This document shows positions 33,951 to 43,945 of a DNA stretch of 64,000 nt, in pieces (positions within the stretch are counted from its first letter, which is position 1; every line of letters begins with the position of its first letter). Under the pieces are notes generated by a model, which saw only the letters and a list, made by a program, of their open reading frames with translations, did not search any database and was not told where the DNA came from. The DNA is taken from assembly GCF_001654835.1 (NCBI RefSeq), contig NZ_LXEP01000031.1:124001-188000 (forward strand), given 5' to 3'. This DNA comes from Buttiauxella gaviniae ATCC 51604. GTDB taxonomy: Bacteria > Pseudomonadota > Gammaproteobacteria > Enterobacterales > Enterobacteriaceae. The translations under genes were made by a program, and so were the position numbers.

Positions 33951-35407
33951 TGAACACCATGACGAAAATTTCATTGTTAGCGCTCACTATCGCGGCGGCA
34001 CTTGGCGCTGGGTATTACGCGGGTAAACAAAGCCATTCCACCACAACTACACAAGTTGTTCAGCCAGAACGAAAAGTTCTTTATTGGTACGACCCGATGA
34101 CGCCAGGTCAGCGCTTTGATAAGCCGGGTAAATCGCCGTTTATGGATATGGACTTAGTACCGCGTTATGCCGATGAAGCTACCGAAGATGGTGGTGTGAC
34201 GGTAAGCGCTCGCCAACAACAAAACCTCGGAATCAAAACTGCGTTGGTTGAGAAGAAAACCCTGGAATATCAATTTGATGCTTTTGCTACTGTCTCTACA
34301 GATGAACGTAGCGTGCAGATTATTCCGGCCAGTGCCAATGGCGTTGTTGAGAAGTTGTTTGTTAATGCGCCGCAGCAATTCGTCAAAGCGGGTGAACCAC
34401 TTGCGCAGTTGTGGATACCTGAATGGACGGCCGCACAGCAAGAGTATCTGGCGGTGCGTCGTTTGGGAGATGGCGCATTAAGTGCCGCCGCTCGAGAACG
34501 TCTGCAACTCCAGTTTATGCCTGCGGAAATAATTCGCCAGGTGGAGAAAACCGGGAAACCGCAAACTCGTGTGACGGTGCGTGCTAAACAAGCAGGCTAC
34601 ATCAATAAGCTAGATACACGCGAGGGTGCGCAGGTCGCGGCAACAGCGCCTTTATTTGAAATTGCCAGCCTCGAATCTGTGTGGATTGTTATTGATTACC
34701 CGCAAACCCAGGCCCAGGTGCTGCAAGTGGGGAGTGAAATTCAGGCCGCAAGTGACAGCTGGCCTGGTGAGGTTTTCCATGGGCGAGTGAGTGAGTTGTT
34801 ACCCAATATGGAAACGACTACCCGAACGCTTAAAGCGCGCATCGTGCTGGACAATCCGCAAATGAAGCTCAAGCCAGGGATGTATCTCAATGTGAAACTA
34901 GCCAGGCAGCTTAATCTCCCTCCAGTTCTGGCTATTCCAGAAGAGGCGATGATTGAAACGGGCAGCAATAGCCGGGTGTTAGTCGCTCAGGATGATGGTC
35001 ATTTCAACCCGGTGAATGTAGTGGTTGGGGCGGCGCAAAATGGCTGGGTTGAGATTAAACAAGGATTGAAAGAGGGCGATAAAGTTGTGACCTCCGGGCA
35101 GTTCCTGATTGATTCCGAAGCAAGCCTTCGCAGCGCATTGCCACAGGAGATAGCTGCAACTACTGCCACCCAGGAATACCAAGGCGAGGCAGTGGTGAAA
35201 GAAATTACTGATGATGCTGTCACCCTTTCGCATAAGCCTATTGCGGCGTTGAAGTGGGGGGCGATGACCATGGACTTCGCACTGAAATCGGCGGCTGACG
35301 CGCAGGGTGTAAAGGTTGGCGACAACGTGATGTTCAGTTTCACAATGGATGACGAACATGGCGCAGTAATCACTCATCTGATGCCGATGGCGGGGGCAAT
35401 GAAATGA
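33950..35407 (+). CDS. cusB: CusB-type periplasmic adaptor with C-terminal CusF-like domain
   Basis: A 485-residue membrane-fusion protein. After an N-terminal anchor, a heavy-metal-binding segment ([28 protein letters not shown]) is followed by barrel-sandwich, alpha-hairpin and beta-barrel domains. Residues about 410-485 form an extra domain with [18 protein letters not shown], the same His-Trp-Met-Met metal set as CusF. E. coli CusB ends before this domain; the fusion resembles SilB-type adaptors. The protein should carry Cu(I)/Ag(I) from CusF to CusA. It overlaps cusA by four bases (ATGA). Confidence 0.92.
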   Translation: MNTMTKISLLALTIAAALGAGYYAGKQSHSTTTTQVVQPERKVLYWYDPMTPGQRFDKPGKSPFMDMDLVPRYADEATEDGGVTVSARQQQNLGIKTALVEKKTLEYQFDAFATVSTDERSVQIIPASANGVVEKLFVNAPQQFVKAGEPLAQLWIPEWTAAQQEYLAVRRLGDGALSAAARERLQLQFMPAEIIRQVEKTGKPQTRVTVRAKQAGYINKLDTREGAQVAATAPLFEIASLESVWIVIDYPQTQAQVLQVGSEIQAASDSWPGEVFHGRVSELLPNMETTTRTLKARIVLDNPQMKLKPGMYLNVKLARQLNLPPVLAIPEEAMIETGSNSRVLVAQDDGHFNPVNVVVGAAQNGWVEIKQGLKEGDKVVTSGQFLIDSEASLRSALPQEIAATTATQEYQGEAVVKEITDDAVTLSHKPIAALKWGAMTMDFALKSAADAQGVKVGDNVMFSFTMDDEHGAVITHLMPMAGAMK

Positions 35408-38400
35408 TTGCCGCAGTTATTCGCTGGTCACTTAAAAATCGGCTGCTGGTGTTGCTTGCGGCGATCATGATGGCGGCGTGGGGAATTTGGTCGTTGCAAC
35501 GCGCACCGCTGGATGCGCTGCCAGATCTCTCTGACGTACAGGTGATCATTCGTATTAATTACCCAGGCAAAGCGCCACAAGTTGTTGAGGATCAGGTTAC
35601 TTATCCGCTTACCACTACCATGCTTTCGGTACCAGGCGCGAAAACTGTGCGCGGTTTTTCGATGTTTGGTGACTCATATGTCTACATTTTGTTTGAAGAT
35701 GGCACCGATCCGTACTGGGCGCGCTCGCGGGTTCTGGAGTATTTAAGCCAGGTTCAGTCTCAGTTACCCCCTGAAGCTAAAGCTTCGTTAGGGCCGGATG
35801 CCACGGGAGTTGGTTGGGTTTATGAATATGCGCTGGTGGACAGAACCGGCAAACATAGCCTGGCAGATTTACGCGCTCTTCAGGATTGGACGCTTAAATT
35901 TGAGCTAAAAACTGTGCCGAACGTTTCGGAAGTTGCGAGCGTAGGCGGCATGGTTCGACAGTACCAAATTGTTCTCGATCCACAGCGCATGCGGGCGCTG
36001 AACATCACACATGAACAAGTTATTAGTGCAGTGCAAAGTGCTAACCAGGAAGGTGGCGGTTCGGTCATCGAAATGGGTGAAGCCGAATATATGGTGCGCA
36101 CAGCAGGTTACCTGAAGAACCTGAATGATTTTAAACAGGTAGTGATCACCACACGTGAAGGCGTGCCGGTGTTATTGAGCGATGTAGCAACACTGCGCAT
36201 GGGGCCTGAAATTCGGCGTGGCGTAGCGGAATTTAATGGTGAAGGTGAGGTTGCGGGCGGCATCATCGTAATGCGCTACGGTAAAAATGCGCTGGATACG
36301 ATTAATGCGGTAAAAGCGAAGCTCCAGCAAGTTCAGAAGAGTTTGCCTGCGGGTGTCGAAATCGTTCCGGTATATGACCGCTCACATCTGATTGAAAATG
36401 CTATTGAAACACTCTCCCACAAGTTGCTGGAAGAGTTCATCGTAGTGGCAATTATCTGCGCACTATTCTTGTTCCATTTCCGTTCCGCACTTGTGGCGAT
36501 GATAACCCTGCCGCTGGGGATTCTGGGCGCGTTTATCGTCATGCACTACCAGGGGGTGAACGCCAATATTATGTCGCTGGGCGGGATAGCCATTGCGATT
36601 GGGGCAATGGTTGATGCCGCGATCGTGATGATTGAAAATATGCATAAAGTGCTGGAACAGTGGCGGCATGACAATCCAGATAAGCAACCTTCTGGTGCTG
36701 ATTACTGGCGAATTTCTGAGCAGGCAGCGGTGGAAGTGGGGCCGGCATTGTTCTGTAGTTTGCTGATTATCACGCTCTCCTTTATTCCTGTGTTTTCCCT
36801 TGAAGCACAAGAAGGGCGCATGTTCTCGCCACTGGCGTTTACTAAAACCTACGCTATGGCTGTTGCTGCGGGGTTGGGTATCACGCTGGTACCGGTGCTG
36901 ATGGGCTATTTCATTCGCGGAAAAATTCCTGATGAGAAGGCTAACCCTATCAACCGTTGGCTGATAGCCGCCTATGAACCACTGCTGGATAAAGTGCTGG
37001 CGCGCCCGAAAACCACGCTGTTGGTTGCAGGGTTAGTATTACTGGCGACGTTATGGCCGCTGAGCCGACTTGGAAGTGAGTTTATGCCGCCGCTTGATGA
37101 AGGTGATTTGCTGTATATGCCATCAACGCTGCCGGGTATTTCCGCACGTGAAGCCGGACGTTTACTGCAACAGACAGACCGCTTAATCAAAACCGTACCT
37201 GAAGTGGCGACGGTATTTGGTAAAGCTGGGCGCGCAGATACCGCAACCGATCCTGCGCCGCTGACCATGATCGAGACCACTATTCGTTTTAAACCGCGCG
37301 ATCAATGGCGGCCAGGAATGACGATGGATAAACTGGTTAGTGAACTCGATAGCGTGGTGAAAGTACCGGGGATTGCTAACGTTTGGGTGCCACCTATCCG
37401 TAACCGCCTGGACATGTTAGCGACGGGTATCAAAAGCCCGGTAGGCATTAAAGTAAATGGCAATAATATTGCCGCCATTGAGCAGGTGGCTGAGCAAATC
37501 GAGCGGGTGGTGAAGCAAGTTCCTGGTGTCACATCCGCTCTTGCGGAACGACTCGGTGGCGGGCGCTATGTTGATATTAATATCGACAGGCTTAAAGCGG
37601 CGCGCTATGGCGTCTCAGTCAAAGAGTTACAGTCATTAGTCGCAACGGTGATTGGTGGGCAAAATATCGGTGAAACGATTGAGGGACGTGAACGCTATCC
37701 GATCAACGTTCGCTACCCACGCGAAATACGTGACAACGTCCAAAAATTGCAAAACTTGCCGGTAATTACCGCAAATGGTAGCCAGATTGCGCTTTCTGAA
37801 TTGGCAGACATCAGCATCACTGATGGCCCACCAATGTTGAAAAGTGAAAATGCCCGTTTATCTAATTGGGTTTATGTGGATTTACGTGGACGCGATTTAA
37901 AATCAGCAGTGGAAGATATGCAGCGTGCAGTTTCCCAGCAGGTGAAATTACCTGATGGCGTCTCATTATCCTGGTCTGGTCAATTTGAATATTTGGAGCG
38001 CGCGAGTGCTAAATTAAGAATAGTCTTACCATTCACCCTGGTTATTATTTTCGTCTTGCTTTATGTAACATTCTCCCGTGTAAGTGATGCGTTGTTAATA
38101 ATGGGGACTTTACCATTCTCACTCATTGGTGGTGTCTGGTTGCTATATTTGCTGGGATATAATTTATCCGTTGCGGGTGCGGTAGGATTTATTGCATTGG
38201 CTGGGGTAGCAGCTGAATTTGGCGTAATAATGGTACTTTATTTAAATCAAGCGATTGCGAGGCATAAAGCGCTAGATCCACAAGGAGGAAAACCCATGCT
38301 AATGCGCGCCCTACATGAGGGAGCAGTGCTACGCGTCAGGCCAAAAGTGATGACTGTTGCGACGATAATGGCGGGTTTATTGCCGATTATGTGGGGCGAT

Positions 38401-38523
38401 GGTACTGGGTCAGAAGTGATGCGCCGTATTGCAGCCCCGATGATTGGCGGCATGATTACCGCACCATTGCTATCGATGTTGGTCATCCCAGCAATGTATG
38501 TGTTACTAAAAAAACATAAATAA
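35404..38523 (+). CDS. cusA: Copper/silver RND efflux pump CusA
   Basis: A 1039-residue heavy-metal RND transporter with 12 TM segments and two large periplasmic loops. It moves Cu(I)/Ag(I) out with proton influx. The proton-relay helix reads [20 protein letters not shown], characteristic of the HME-RND subfamily; the ends of the two pore domains ([33 protein letters not shown]) and the final [22 protein letters not shown] also fit. Periplasmic Met residues available for the relay are present, e.g. in [10 protein letters not shown] and [13 protein letters not shown]. No cusRS-type two-component genes adjoin it. Confidence 0.95.
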   Translation: MIAAVIRWSLKNRLLVLLAAIMMAAWGIWSLQRAPLDALPDLSDVQVIIRINYPGKAPQVVEDQVTYPLTTTMLSVPGAKTVRGFSMFGDSYVYILFEDGTDPYWARSRVLEYLSQVQSQLPPEAKASLGPDATGVGWVYEYALVDRTGKHSLADLRALQDWTLKFELKTVPNVSEVASVGGMVRQYQIVLDPQRMRALNITHEQVISAVQSANQEGGGSVIEMGEAEYMVRTAGYLKNLNDFKQVVITTREGVPVLLSDVATLRMGPEIRRGVAEFNGEGEVAGGIIVMRYGKNALDTINAVKAKLQQVQKSLPAGVEIVPVYDRSHLIENAIETLSHKLLEEFIVVAIICALFLFHFRSALVAMITLPLGILGAFIVMHYQGVNANIMSLGGIAIAIGAMVDAAIVMIENMHKVLEQWRHDNPDKQPSGADYWRISEQAAVEVGPALFCSLLIITLSFIPVFSLEAQEGRMFSPLAFTKTYAMAVAAGLGITLVPVLMGYFIRGKIPDEKANPINRWLIAAYEPLLDKVLARPKTTLLVAGLVLLATLWPLSRLGSEFMPPLDEGDLLYMPSTLPGISAREAGRLLQQTDRLIKTVPEVATVFGKAGRADTATDPAPLTMIETTIRFKPRDQWRPGMTMDKLVSELDSVVKVPGIANVWVPPIRNRLDMLATGIKSPVGIKVNGNNIAAIEQVAEQIERVVKQVPGVTSALAERLGGGRYVDINIDRLKAARYGVSVKELQSLVATVIGGQNIGETIEGRERYPINVRYPREIRDNVQKLQNLPVITANGSQIALSELADISITDGPPMLKSENARLSNWVYVDLRGRDLKSAVEDMQRAVSQQVKLPDGVSLSWSGQFEYLERASAKLRIVLPFTLVIIFVLLYVTFSRVSDALLIMGTLPFSLIGGVWLLYLLGYNLSVAGAVGFIALAGVAAEFGVIMVLYLNQAIARHKALDPQGGKPMLMRALHEGAVLRVRPKVMTVATIMAGLLPIMWGDGTGSEVMRRIAAPMIGGMITAPLLSMLVIPAMYVLLKKHK

Positions 38524-38533
38524 TAGTCGGTTG

Positions 38534-38582
38534 CCCCTGTTGTTTTTTTAGCTTGAAAAAAAACAATAGGGGTGACTTTTTT
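38534..38582 (+). terminator. Terminator of the cus operon
   Basis: CCCC...GGGG enclose a GTTGTTTTTTT/AAAAAAAACAA stem (38534-38572), followed by a T run at 38577-38582, directly after the cusA stop. Confidence 0.85.
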
Positions 38583-38628
38583 GGGATGTTCAAATAGGCG
38601 TGAAAGGGTTTTTTAGGAGTTGGCCATA

Positions 38629-38645
38629 GGTTTATTTAGCTTTTA
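38629..38645 (+). promoter_or_regulatory. PhoP-box-like repeat and -10 before pagP
   Basis: GGTTTA-N5-CTTTTA resembles the PhoP box (G/T GTTTA, five bases, G/T GTTTA), with the second half weak. A perfect TATAAT is at 38652-38657. pagP is PhoP-activated in Salmonella, so the site is plausible. Confidence 0.35.
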
Positions 38646-38696
38646 TTAATATATAATTTGTTAGGCTGTGTATTGGATTTTGAAGTGGAAATCAAT

Positions 38697-39272
38697 GTGA
38701 CTCTAACAAATAAAATTATCTTTTCTTTTATTATTTTTGTATCACCATTAATGGTACCGCCTGCTGCAATGGCGAGCCAAAATAATGTATTAGGTGACGC
38801 CTGGAATACTTTGTCTGATAACGTTTCACAAACGTGGAACGAGCCGCAACATTATGATTTGTATGTGCCCGCAATAACCTGGCATGCTCGCTTTGCCTAC
38901 GATAAAGAAAAAACAGATCGCTATAACGAACGGCCTTGGGGTATTGGGTTCGGGCAAACGCGTTGGGATGACAGCGGTAACTGGCATGGTTTATATCTGA
39001 TGGCGTTCAAAGATTCCTATAACAAATGGGAACCTATCGGTGGCTATGGCTGGGAGAAGATCTGGCGTCCTTTGACTGATGATAACTTCCGTCTTGGTCT
39101 GGGCTATACACTGGGGGCAACAGCGCGTGATAACTGGAACTACATTCCGATCCCCGTGATTCTACCTTTGGCATCGGTAGGGTATGGCCCTGCAACGTTC
39201 CAGATGACTTATATACCCGGCACGTACAACAACGGTAACGTTTACTTTGCCTGGGTACGCTTCCAATTCTGA
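38697..39272 (+). CDS. pagP: Lipid A palmitoyltransferase PagP
   Basis: A 191-residue outer-membrane beta-barrel enzyme that transfers palmitate from phospholipid to lipid A. A signal peptide ends near PPAAMA. Conserved blocks are [18 protein letters not shown] with the catalytic His, [20 protein letters not shown], and the C-terminus [16 protein letters not shown] ending in Phe for barrel assembly. A TTG-started extension is in frame, but the GTG at 38697 gives a normal signal peptide and has GTGGAAA upstream, so it is preferred. Confidence 0.93.
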   Translation: MTLTNKIIFSFIIFVSPLMVPPAAMASQNNVLGDAWNTLSDNVSQTWNEPQHYDLYVPAITWHARFAYDKEKTDRYNERPWGIGFGQTRWDDSGNWHGLYLMAFKDSYNKWEPIGGYGWEKIWRPLTDDNFRLGLGYTLGATARDNWNYIPIPVILPLASVGYGPATFQMTYIPGTYNNGNVYFAWVRFQF

Positions 39273-39431
39273 TGGGCATTGGTAGTCTGGAATCATACAA
39301 ATCGCGTATTTTTGCTGTCTGGTATTCAAAAATACGGACTGCTGCACAGTTTTTAAAATAGGTAGTAATTTTTATCACTTTTTAGCAATTCTGGGCTGGA
39401 CAAAATCCATCACAATTGGTGTACTGATGCC

Positions 39432-39455
39432 CGACACAGCATTTGTGTCGTTTTT
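39432..39455 (+). terminator. Terminator-like hairpin in the cspE leader
   Basis: CGACACA-GCATT-TGTGTCG followed by five T's, ending 18 bases before the cspE start codon. It could terminate pagP transcripts or attenuate cspE. Confidence 0.7.
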
Positions 39456-39473
39456 CATGTAAAGGTAATTTAG

Positions 39474-39683
39474 ATGTCTAAGATTAAAGGTAACGTTAAG
39501 TGGTTTAACGAGTCAAAAGGCTTTGGCTTCATTACTCCGGAAGATGGTAGCAAAGACGTGTTCGTACACTTCTCTGCAATCCAGAGCAATGGTTTCAAAA
39601 CCCTGGCTGAAGGTCAGCGCGTTGAGTTTGAAATCACTAACGGTGCCAAAGGCCCATCTGCTGCAAACGTAATGCCTATCTAA
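39474..39683 (+). CDS. cspE: Cold-shock-family protein CspE
   Basis: A 69-residue OB-fold RNA/DNA chaperone that melts RNA structure and antiterminates transcription. RNP1 (KGFGFITP) and RNP2 (VFVHFSAI) are intact. The sequence differs from E. coli CspE only near the end (VMPI). AAAGG stands before the ATG. A terminator-like hairpin lies in its leader and a strong terminator follows the stop. Confidence 0.97.
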   Translation: MSKIKGNVKWFNESKGFGFITPEDGSKDVFVHFSAIQSNGFKTLAEGQRVEFEITNGAKGPSAANVMPI

Positions 39684-39703
39684 GGCTTTACCAGTAGAAT
39701 ATA

Positions 39704-39729
39704 AAAACCCGCTAAGGCGGGTTTTTTTT
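39704..39729 (+). terminator. Terminator of cspE
   Basis: AAAACCCGC-TAAG-GCGGGTTTT with a run of eight T's, about 20 bases after the stop. Confidence 0.9.
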
Positions 39730-39738
39730 GCTTTAAAT

Positions 39739-39825
39739 TCAGGGGAAAAGATAAACTTTCACAAAGCACATCACAATCAGCGTGCTCATCAGCACCGCAG
39801 TCCATCCAGCAACACGTTCTTTCAT
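39739..39825 (-). CDS. Undescribed 28-residue single-TM protein
   Basis: ATG at 39825 with GAGG seven bases upstream (GTGTGAGGCAAACTT) opens 28 codons: MKERVAGWTAVLMS, then TLIVMCFVKVYLFP and TGA. A charged N-terminus followed by one 18-20 residue hydrophobic helix is the layout of enterobacterial membrane microproteins. It lies between cspE and crcB on the crcB strand, 70 bases after the crcB stop. I do not recognise it by name. Confidence 0.55.
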   Translation of the reverse strand: MKERVAGWTAVLMSTLIVMCFVKVYLFP

Positions 39826-39895
39826 AAGTTTGCCTCACACTCATTTTGATCCAGAGTGGCAGACAAAAATTAAGCTAACCTTAACGTGGCTTGAA

Positions 39896-40279
39896 TCAAT
39901 GACCGTAGGCTAAAGAAACTAACCAAAATGCGACGGCAGTCATGGTGAGTGAACCTGCGAGGTTAATCAGCATATTCAATCCAGCCCAGGCCAGACGCCC
40001 ATCTTGTAATAAGAAAACAACTTCTGCCGAGAAAGTTGAAAACGTCGTAAGGCCTCCGCAAAAACCTGTGGTGATTAACAGTTTCCAGACAGGGTCGAGG
40101 TGAGTCATTCTGGTAAACAGCGCCAGCCCAAGCCCAATAATAAACGCACCGACCAGGTTTGCAGTCAATGTCCCGACGGGAATCGCCGCATGTACTGGGT
40201 TGAGCTTCATACTCAATAACCAACGCACAACACTTCCTGTCCCACCGCCAATAAACACGGCTAAAAGCATCTGCAACAC
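39896..40279 (-). CDS. crcB: Fluoride exporter CrcB (Fluc channel)
   Basis: A 127-residue, four-TM dual-topology fluoride channel subunit. Family motifs [27 protein letters not shown] and [17 protein letters not shown] are intact, including the phenylalanine-lined pore residues. The GTG at 40279 (MLQML) aligns with E. coli and has AGGAAA upstream. No fluoride riboswitch pattern was seen in the short leader. Confidence 0.95.
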   Translation of the reverse strand: MLQMLLAVFIGGGTGSVVRWLLSMKLNPVHAAIPVGTLTANLVGAFIIGLGLALFTRMTHLDPVWKLLITTGFCGGLTTFSTFSAEVVFLLQDGRLAWAGLNMLINLAGSLTMTAVAFWLVSLAYGH

Positions 40280-40386
40280 GATAGTTTCCTGTTCGTTCTT
40301 ATTTTAAAGTGCTTGAGTGTAACTTCAGCACGGGAAGTTTCACACCCGGTATACTGAAATTATTCGCAGCCTGTTGAGAGATGACA

Positions 40387-41175
40387 ATGAAAGTTGCAGT
40401 AGGGCAATTTGCGGTGAGCAAGGTATGGCAGGAAAATGTACAAACCTGCCAGGAGTTGATGACGCAAGCGCGAGCAGCAGGGGCACAATTGCTGGTATTA
40501 CCCGAGGCTGTCCTGGCTCGTGATGATAGCGACCCCGATTTATCAGTAAAATCAGCGCAAACCATGGACGACGAATTTATCGATAAGCTTTGCGAGCAGA
40601 GTCGTAATGATAATCTGACCACCATACTGACATTGCATATCAAAACCACGGTGGGCCGTGCGGCAAATACTTTGCTGGTAATTCGTGGCGGCGAGGTGAT
40701 AGCTCGGTATCAGAAACTTCATCTCTATGATGCGTTTAATGTACAAGAATCGCGCCTGGTTGATGCGGGTGATGTATTGCCACCTTTAATTGAGGTCGCA
40801 GGTTTTAAAGTGGGGTTAATGACCTGCTACGATCTGCGTTTTCCGGAGATGGCTTTGAGTCTGGCTTTAGCGGGCGCTGATATTTTAGTCTTACCTGCGG
40901 CATGGGTACGTGGCCCAAATAAAGAGATGCATTGGTCAACGTTACTGGCGGCTCGTGCGCTTGATACCACATGTTATGTTGTGGCATCAGGTGAATGCGG
41001 TAATAAAAACATTGGTCATAGTCGAGTTGTGGATCCGCTCGGCGTTGTCATTGCATCGGCAAATCAGCGACCGGCTTTGATCTATGCTGAGTTGGATAGC
41101 GAATATTTAACTGAAGTAAGGGCCATGTTACCTGTCTTGAAAAACCGCCGGTTTGGCTTACCCAAATTGTTATGA
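40387..41175 (+). CDS. ybeM: Nit1-type deaminated glutathione amidase YbeM
   Basis: A 262-residue nitrilase-superfamily amidase that hydrolyses deaminated glutathione, a metabolite-repair reaction. The catalytic triad is intact: Glu in [13 protein letters not shown], Lys in [10 protein letters not shown], Cys in [13 protein letters not shown]. An in-frame ATG six bases upstream is too close to the GAGAG ribosome site, so the ATG at 40387 is chosen. As I recall, the copy in E. coli K-12 is annotated as damaged, whereas this one is complete. Confidence 0.92.
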   Translation: MKVAVGQFAVSKVWQENVQTCQELMTQARAAGAQLLVLPEAVLARDDSDPDLSVKSAQTMDDEFIDKLCEQSRNDNLTTILTLHIKTTVGRAANTLLVIRGGEVIARYQKLHLYDAFNVQESRLVDAGDVLPPLIEVAGFKVGLMTCYDLRFPEMALSLALAGADILVLPAAWVRGPNKEMHWSTLLAARALDTTCYVVASGECGNKNIGHSRVVDPLGVVIASANQRPALIYAELDSEYLTEVRAMLPVLKNRRFGLPKLL

Positions 41176-41302
41176 TGTTTTTTAAGTCGATCTTGATTCA
41201 ACTTGTTACAGGTTGCTATTGTATCGCGCGAGAAAATGACCGTTAATTGTCTCAGTGTATTGTTCGCCGTATCCACGGCACGCATGATTAAAGAAGGTTG
41301 TT

Positions 41303-41506
41303 ATGGGTGAGATTAGTATTACAAAGTTGTTGGTGGTCGGTGCGCTGATTGTTTTGTTATTTGGCACCAAGAAGTTGCGCACCCTGGGTGGTGATCTCGG
41401 CTCGGCAATCAAGGGCTTCAAGAAAGCCATGAATGAAGACGAGACTACCGCTAAGTCTGCCAACGATACGGATGCAACAACTGACCGTATTACGCATAAA
41501 GACTGA
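41303..41506 (+). CDS. tatE: Twin-arginine translocase subunit TatE
   Basis: A 67-residue TatA-family protein with one N-terminal TM helix ([16 protein letters not shown]), the hinge [14 protein letters not shown], an amphipathic helix [10 protein letters not shown] and an acidic tail. It matches E. coli TatE through residue 45. It supplements TatA in exporting folded proteins. Confidence 0.96.
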   Translation: MGEISITKLLVVGALIVLLFGTKKLRTLGGDLGSAIKGFKKAMNEDETTAKSANDTDATTDRITHKD

Positions 41507-41535
41507 TCACGACGCAGCTTTCGACCAGATATAAA

Positions 41536-41565
41536 AAAACCGGCATCATTTATGCCGGTTTTTTT
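41536..41565 (+). terminator. Terminator between tatE and lipA (convergent)
   Basis: AAAACCGGCAT-CATTT-ATGCCGGTTTT, an 11-bp stem with seven T's on the plus side and A's on the left, so it can act both ways. Confidence 0.9.
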
Positions 41566-41604
41566 GTGCTTGGCGCAAATTAAAGGTAACGATTTGTTAC
41601 ATCG

Positions 41605-42570
41605 TTATTTAACTTCCATACCTTTAGCTTGTAGATCTGCGTGGTATGAAGAGCGAACAAACGGGCCGCAAGCTGCATGGGTAAAGCCCATAGCCAGAGC
41701 TTCTGCTTTCATCTCTTCGAACTCGTCAGGGCTTACATAACGCTGCACTGGCAAGTGATGACGGCTTGGCTGTAAATATTGGCCCAGAGTCAACATAGTG
41801 ACGCCGTGGCGACGTAGGTCGCGCATCACTTCCACAATTTCTGCGTTCGTTTCGCCTAAACCTACCATCAAACCTGACTTGGTTGGGATATCAGGATGCG
41901 CTTCTTTAAAACGCTCCAACAATTTCAGCGACCAGTTGTAGTCAGCGCCAGGACGTACTTTGCGATAAATACGCGGTACGTTTTCCAGGTTGTGGTTGAA
42001 CACATCAGGCGGCGTGGCGGTAAGGATTTCTAGCGCTTTGTCCATTCGTCCACGGAAATCAGGCACTAATGTTTCAATTTTGATGGTCGGGTTTTTTTCG
42101 CGAATTGCGCTTATGCAATCGGCAAAATGTTGAGCTCCACCGTCGCGCAGGTCATCACGGTCAACTGATGTGATGACGACATAACGTAATGCCATGTCAG
42201 CGATAGTTTGGGCCAATTTGGCTGGTTCATTGGCATCTGGTGCAACAGGGCGACCATGAGCCACATCGCAGAATGGGCAGCGACGAGTGCAGATTGCACC
42301 AAGAATCATAAAGGTTGCCGTTCCGTGGTTGAAACATTCCGCCAGATTAGGGCAGGAAGCTTCTTCACACACAGAGTGCAGACCATTTTTACGCATTGCC
42401 GCTTTGATACCCTGAATTCGGGTCGAATCAGATGGAAGTTTGATCTTCATCCATTCTGGTTTTCTTAACAGCTCCTGGCGCTCAGTGACCACGTTTTTAA
42501 CCGGGATCAGAGCCATTTTATCGGCGTCGCGATACTTGACACCGCGTTCCATTACAATAGGTTTACTCAT
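41605..42570 (-). CDS. lipA: Lipoyl synthase LipA
   Basis: A 321-residue radical-SAM enzyme that inserts two sulfurs into octanoyl groups on lipoyl domains. Both [4Fe-4S] motifs are present: the auxiliary cluster in [15 protein letters not shown] and the radical-SAM [10 protein letters not shown] (C-x3-C-x2-C), with the third-ligand Ser near the C-terminus (RSSYHADLQ). Length matches E. coli. lipB follows upstream with a 272-base gap; the LysR-type gene ybeF that fills this gap in E. coli is absent. Confidence 0.97.
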   Translation of the reverse strand: MSKPIVMERGVKYRDADKMALIPVKNVVTERQELLRKPEWMKIKLPSDSTRIQGIKAAMRKNGLHSVCEEASCPNLAECFNHGTATFMILGAICTRRCPFCDVAHGRPVAPDANEPAKLAQTIADMALRYVVITSVDRDDLRDGGAQHFADCISAIREKNPTIKIETLVPDFRGRMDKALEILTATPPDVFNHNLENVPRIYRKVRPGADYNWSLKLLERFKEAHPDIPTKSGLMVGLGETNAEIVEVMRDLRRHGVTMLTLGQYLQPSRHHLPVQRYVSPDEFEEMKAEALAMGFTHAACGPFVRSSYHADLQAKGMEVK

Positions 42571-42757
42571 ATCGTACGTGTTCCAGTTGCTGAAAAAAAT
42601 CAGGCTAATCGAATGTTTTATTTATCAACTATTTTTTAATAGCGCCTGAAGTATATCATCACTGAAGGGAATAAATCAGCCTGACAGAGCAGTAAATGGG
42701 GAAAGAATTGTAAATGAGTTGTTGGATTGTGCGCTTTTCGAGGTTAACAATTAGCAA

Positions 42758-42789
42758 ATCGACCTCATAGCAACCGCCGGGAGGTCGAT
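42758..42789 (-). terminator. Inverted repeat after lipB
   Basis: ATCGACCTC and GAGGTCGAT pair perfectly across 14 bases between lipB and lipA. No T run follows; it may be a weak terminator or a REP-like element. Confidence 0.45.
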
Positions 42790-42842
42790 GTGACTACGCA
42801 GCCTATAATTTGTGCAGGATGCAGTTGTCAGAATAATAAATA

Positions 42843-43484
42843 CTAAGCAGGTAAGTATTTAACCGGCGGATTATTCAATAACTCGATGAATTTATTGATG
42901 AGCAATGGTTGTACATCTTCAAGTGACGTTCCAGTACGTAGTGAACTGACCTGTGTCATCTCAAGACCTGCATATCCACAAGGGTTGATTCGCAGAAAAG
43001 GGCTGAGATCCATATCAATATTCAATGCCAGCCCGTGAAATGAACAGCCCTTACGAATACGTAAACCCAGAGAGCAAATCTTACGTCCATCAACATAGAC
43101 ACCAGGAGCATCCGCGCGTGGATAAGCTTCTATCTGTAATTCTGCAAGGGTATTGACCACGGTTTGCTCAAGAATGGTGACCAGTTCCCGAACACCGAGC
43201 TTACGACGTTTAAGATTAAGCAACACGTACATCACTTGCTGACCTGGTCCATGGTAAGTGACCTGGCCGCCCCGGTCGCTTTGAATCACGGGTATATCAC
43301 CAGGAACGAGCACGTGCTCCGCTTTACCTGCCTGGCCTTGTGTAAAGACACGCTCGTGTTCTACCAGCCAAATTTCATCGGCGGTCGTTTCATCACGGGT
43401 ATCGGTAAAATCATGCATCGCCTGAGAAATGGGTTCGTAGGGTTGCAGGCCAAGTTGGCGGATTTGAATAGTATCTTGAGACAA
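42843..43484 (-). CDS. lipB: Lipoate-protein octanoyltransferase LipB
   Basis: A 213-residue acyltransferase that moves octanoate from ACP to apo-lipoyl domains. Hallmarks are [17 protein letters not shown], the catalytic Lys in [14 protein letters not shown] and the catalytic Cys in [15 protein letters not shown]. The start is TTG at 43484 (TTGTCTCAAGAT) with GGAGA upstream, as in E. coli where lipB also begins with TTG by my recollection. ybeD lies 86 bases upstream on the same strand. Confidence 0.95.
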   Translation of the reverse strand: MSQDTIQIRQLGLQPYEPISQAMHDFTDTRDETTADEIWLVEHERVFTQGQAGKAEHVLVPGDIPVIQSDRGGQVTYHGPGQQVMYVLLNLKRRKLGVRELVTILEQTVVNTLAELQIEAYPRADAPGVYVDGRKICSLGLRIRKGCSFHGLALNIDMDLSPFLRINPCGYAGLEMTQVSSLRTGTSLEDVQPLLINKFIELLNNPPVKYLPA

Positions 43485-43570
43485 AACATCGTCTCCGGCA
43501 GGTTAGAAAGATGAGGGAGTATATATCACCGGGGCAAAAAGCAGTACCCGGCCTATTGGCCGGGTATGAA

Positions 43571-43834
43571 TTACAGCACCATACGAACGATTTCGATCTT
43601 GCCGAGCTCTTCGTATAGGGTCTCAACTTGCTCAATGTGAGTCGCTTTAATGGTAACCGATACAGAATGGTAATTACCTTTGCTGCTCGGTTTAACCTGC
43701 GGGGTGTAGTCACCAGGTGCGTGGCGCTGCACCACCTCAATGACCAAATCAACCAGCTCGGGTTTCGCCAAACCCATCACTTTGTAAGTAAAGGGAGTCG
43801 GGAATTCGAGCAATTCTTTCAGATTGGTTTTCAT
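43571..43834 (-). CDS. ybeD: DUF493-family protein YbeD
   Basis: An 87-residue alpha-beta protein of the DUF493 family with an ACT-like fold, almost identical to E. coli YbeD ([20 protein letters not shown]). GGAG precedes the ATG by five bases. The function is unproven; it sits between dacA and lipB in all relatives I recall. Confidence 0.95.
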   Translation of the reverse strand: MKTNLKELLEFPTPFTYKVMGLAKPELVDLVIEVVQRHAPGDYTPQVKPSSKGNYHSVSVTIKATHIEQVETLYEELGKIEIVRMVL

Positions 43835-43945
43835 GGTAGCTCCAGCGTTACGGCATTAAAAATGATAACTCCCGCCAGGAGGGGCGGGAGTTGCTTTGAT
43901 TCATAGTATATGGGGATGACTTCTATTCTTTCAAGTGTTCAATTA

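Noticed and set aside
40280-40340. Fluoride riboswitch before crcB
   Set aside because: The leader is short and I could not find the conserved crcB-motif elements.
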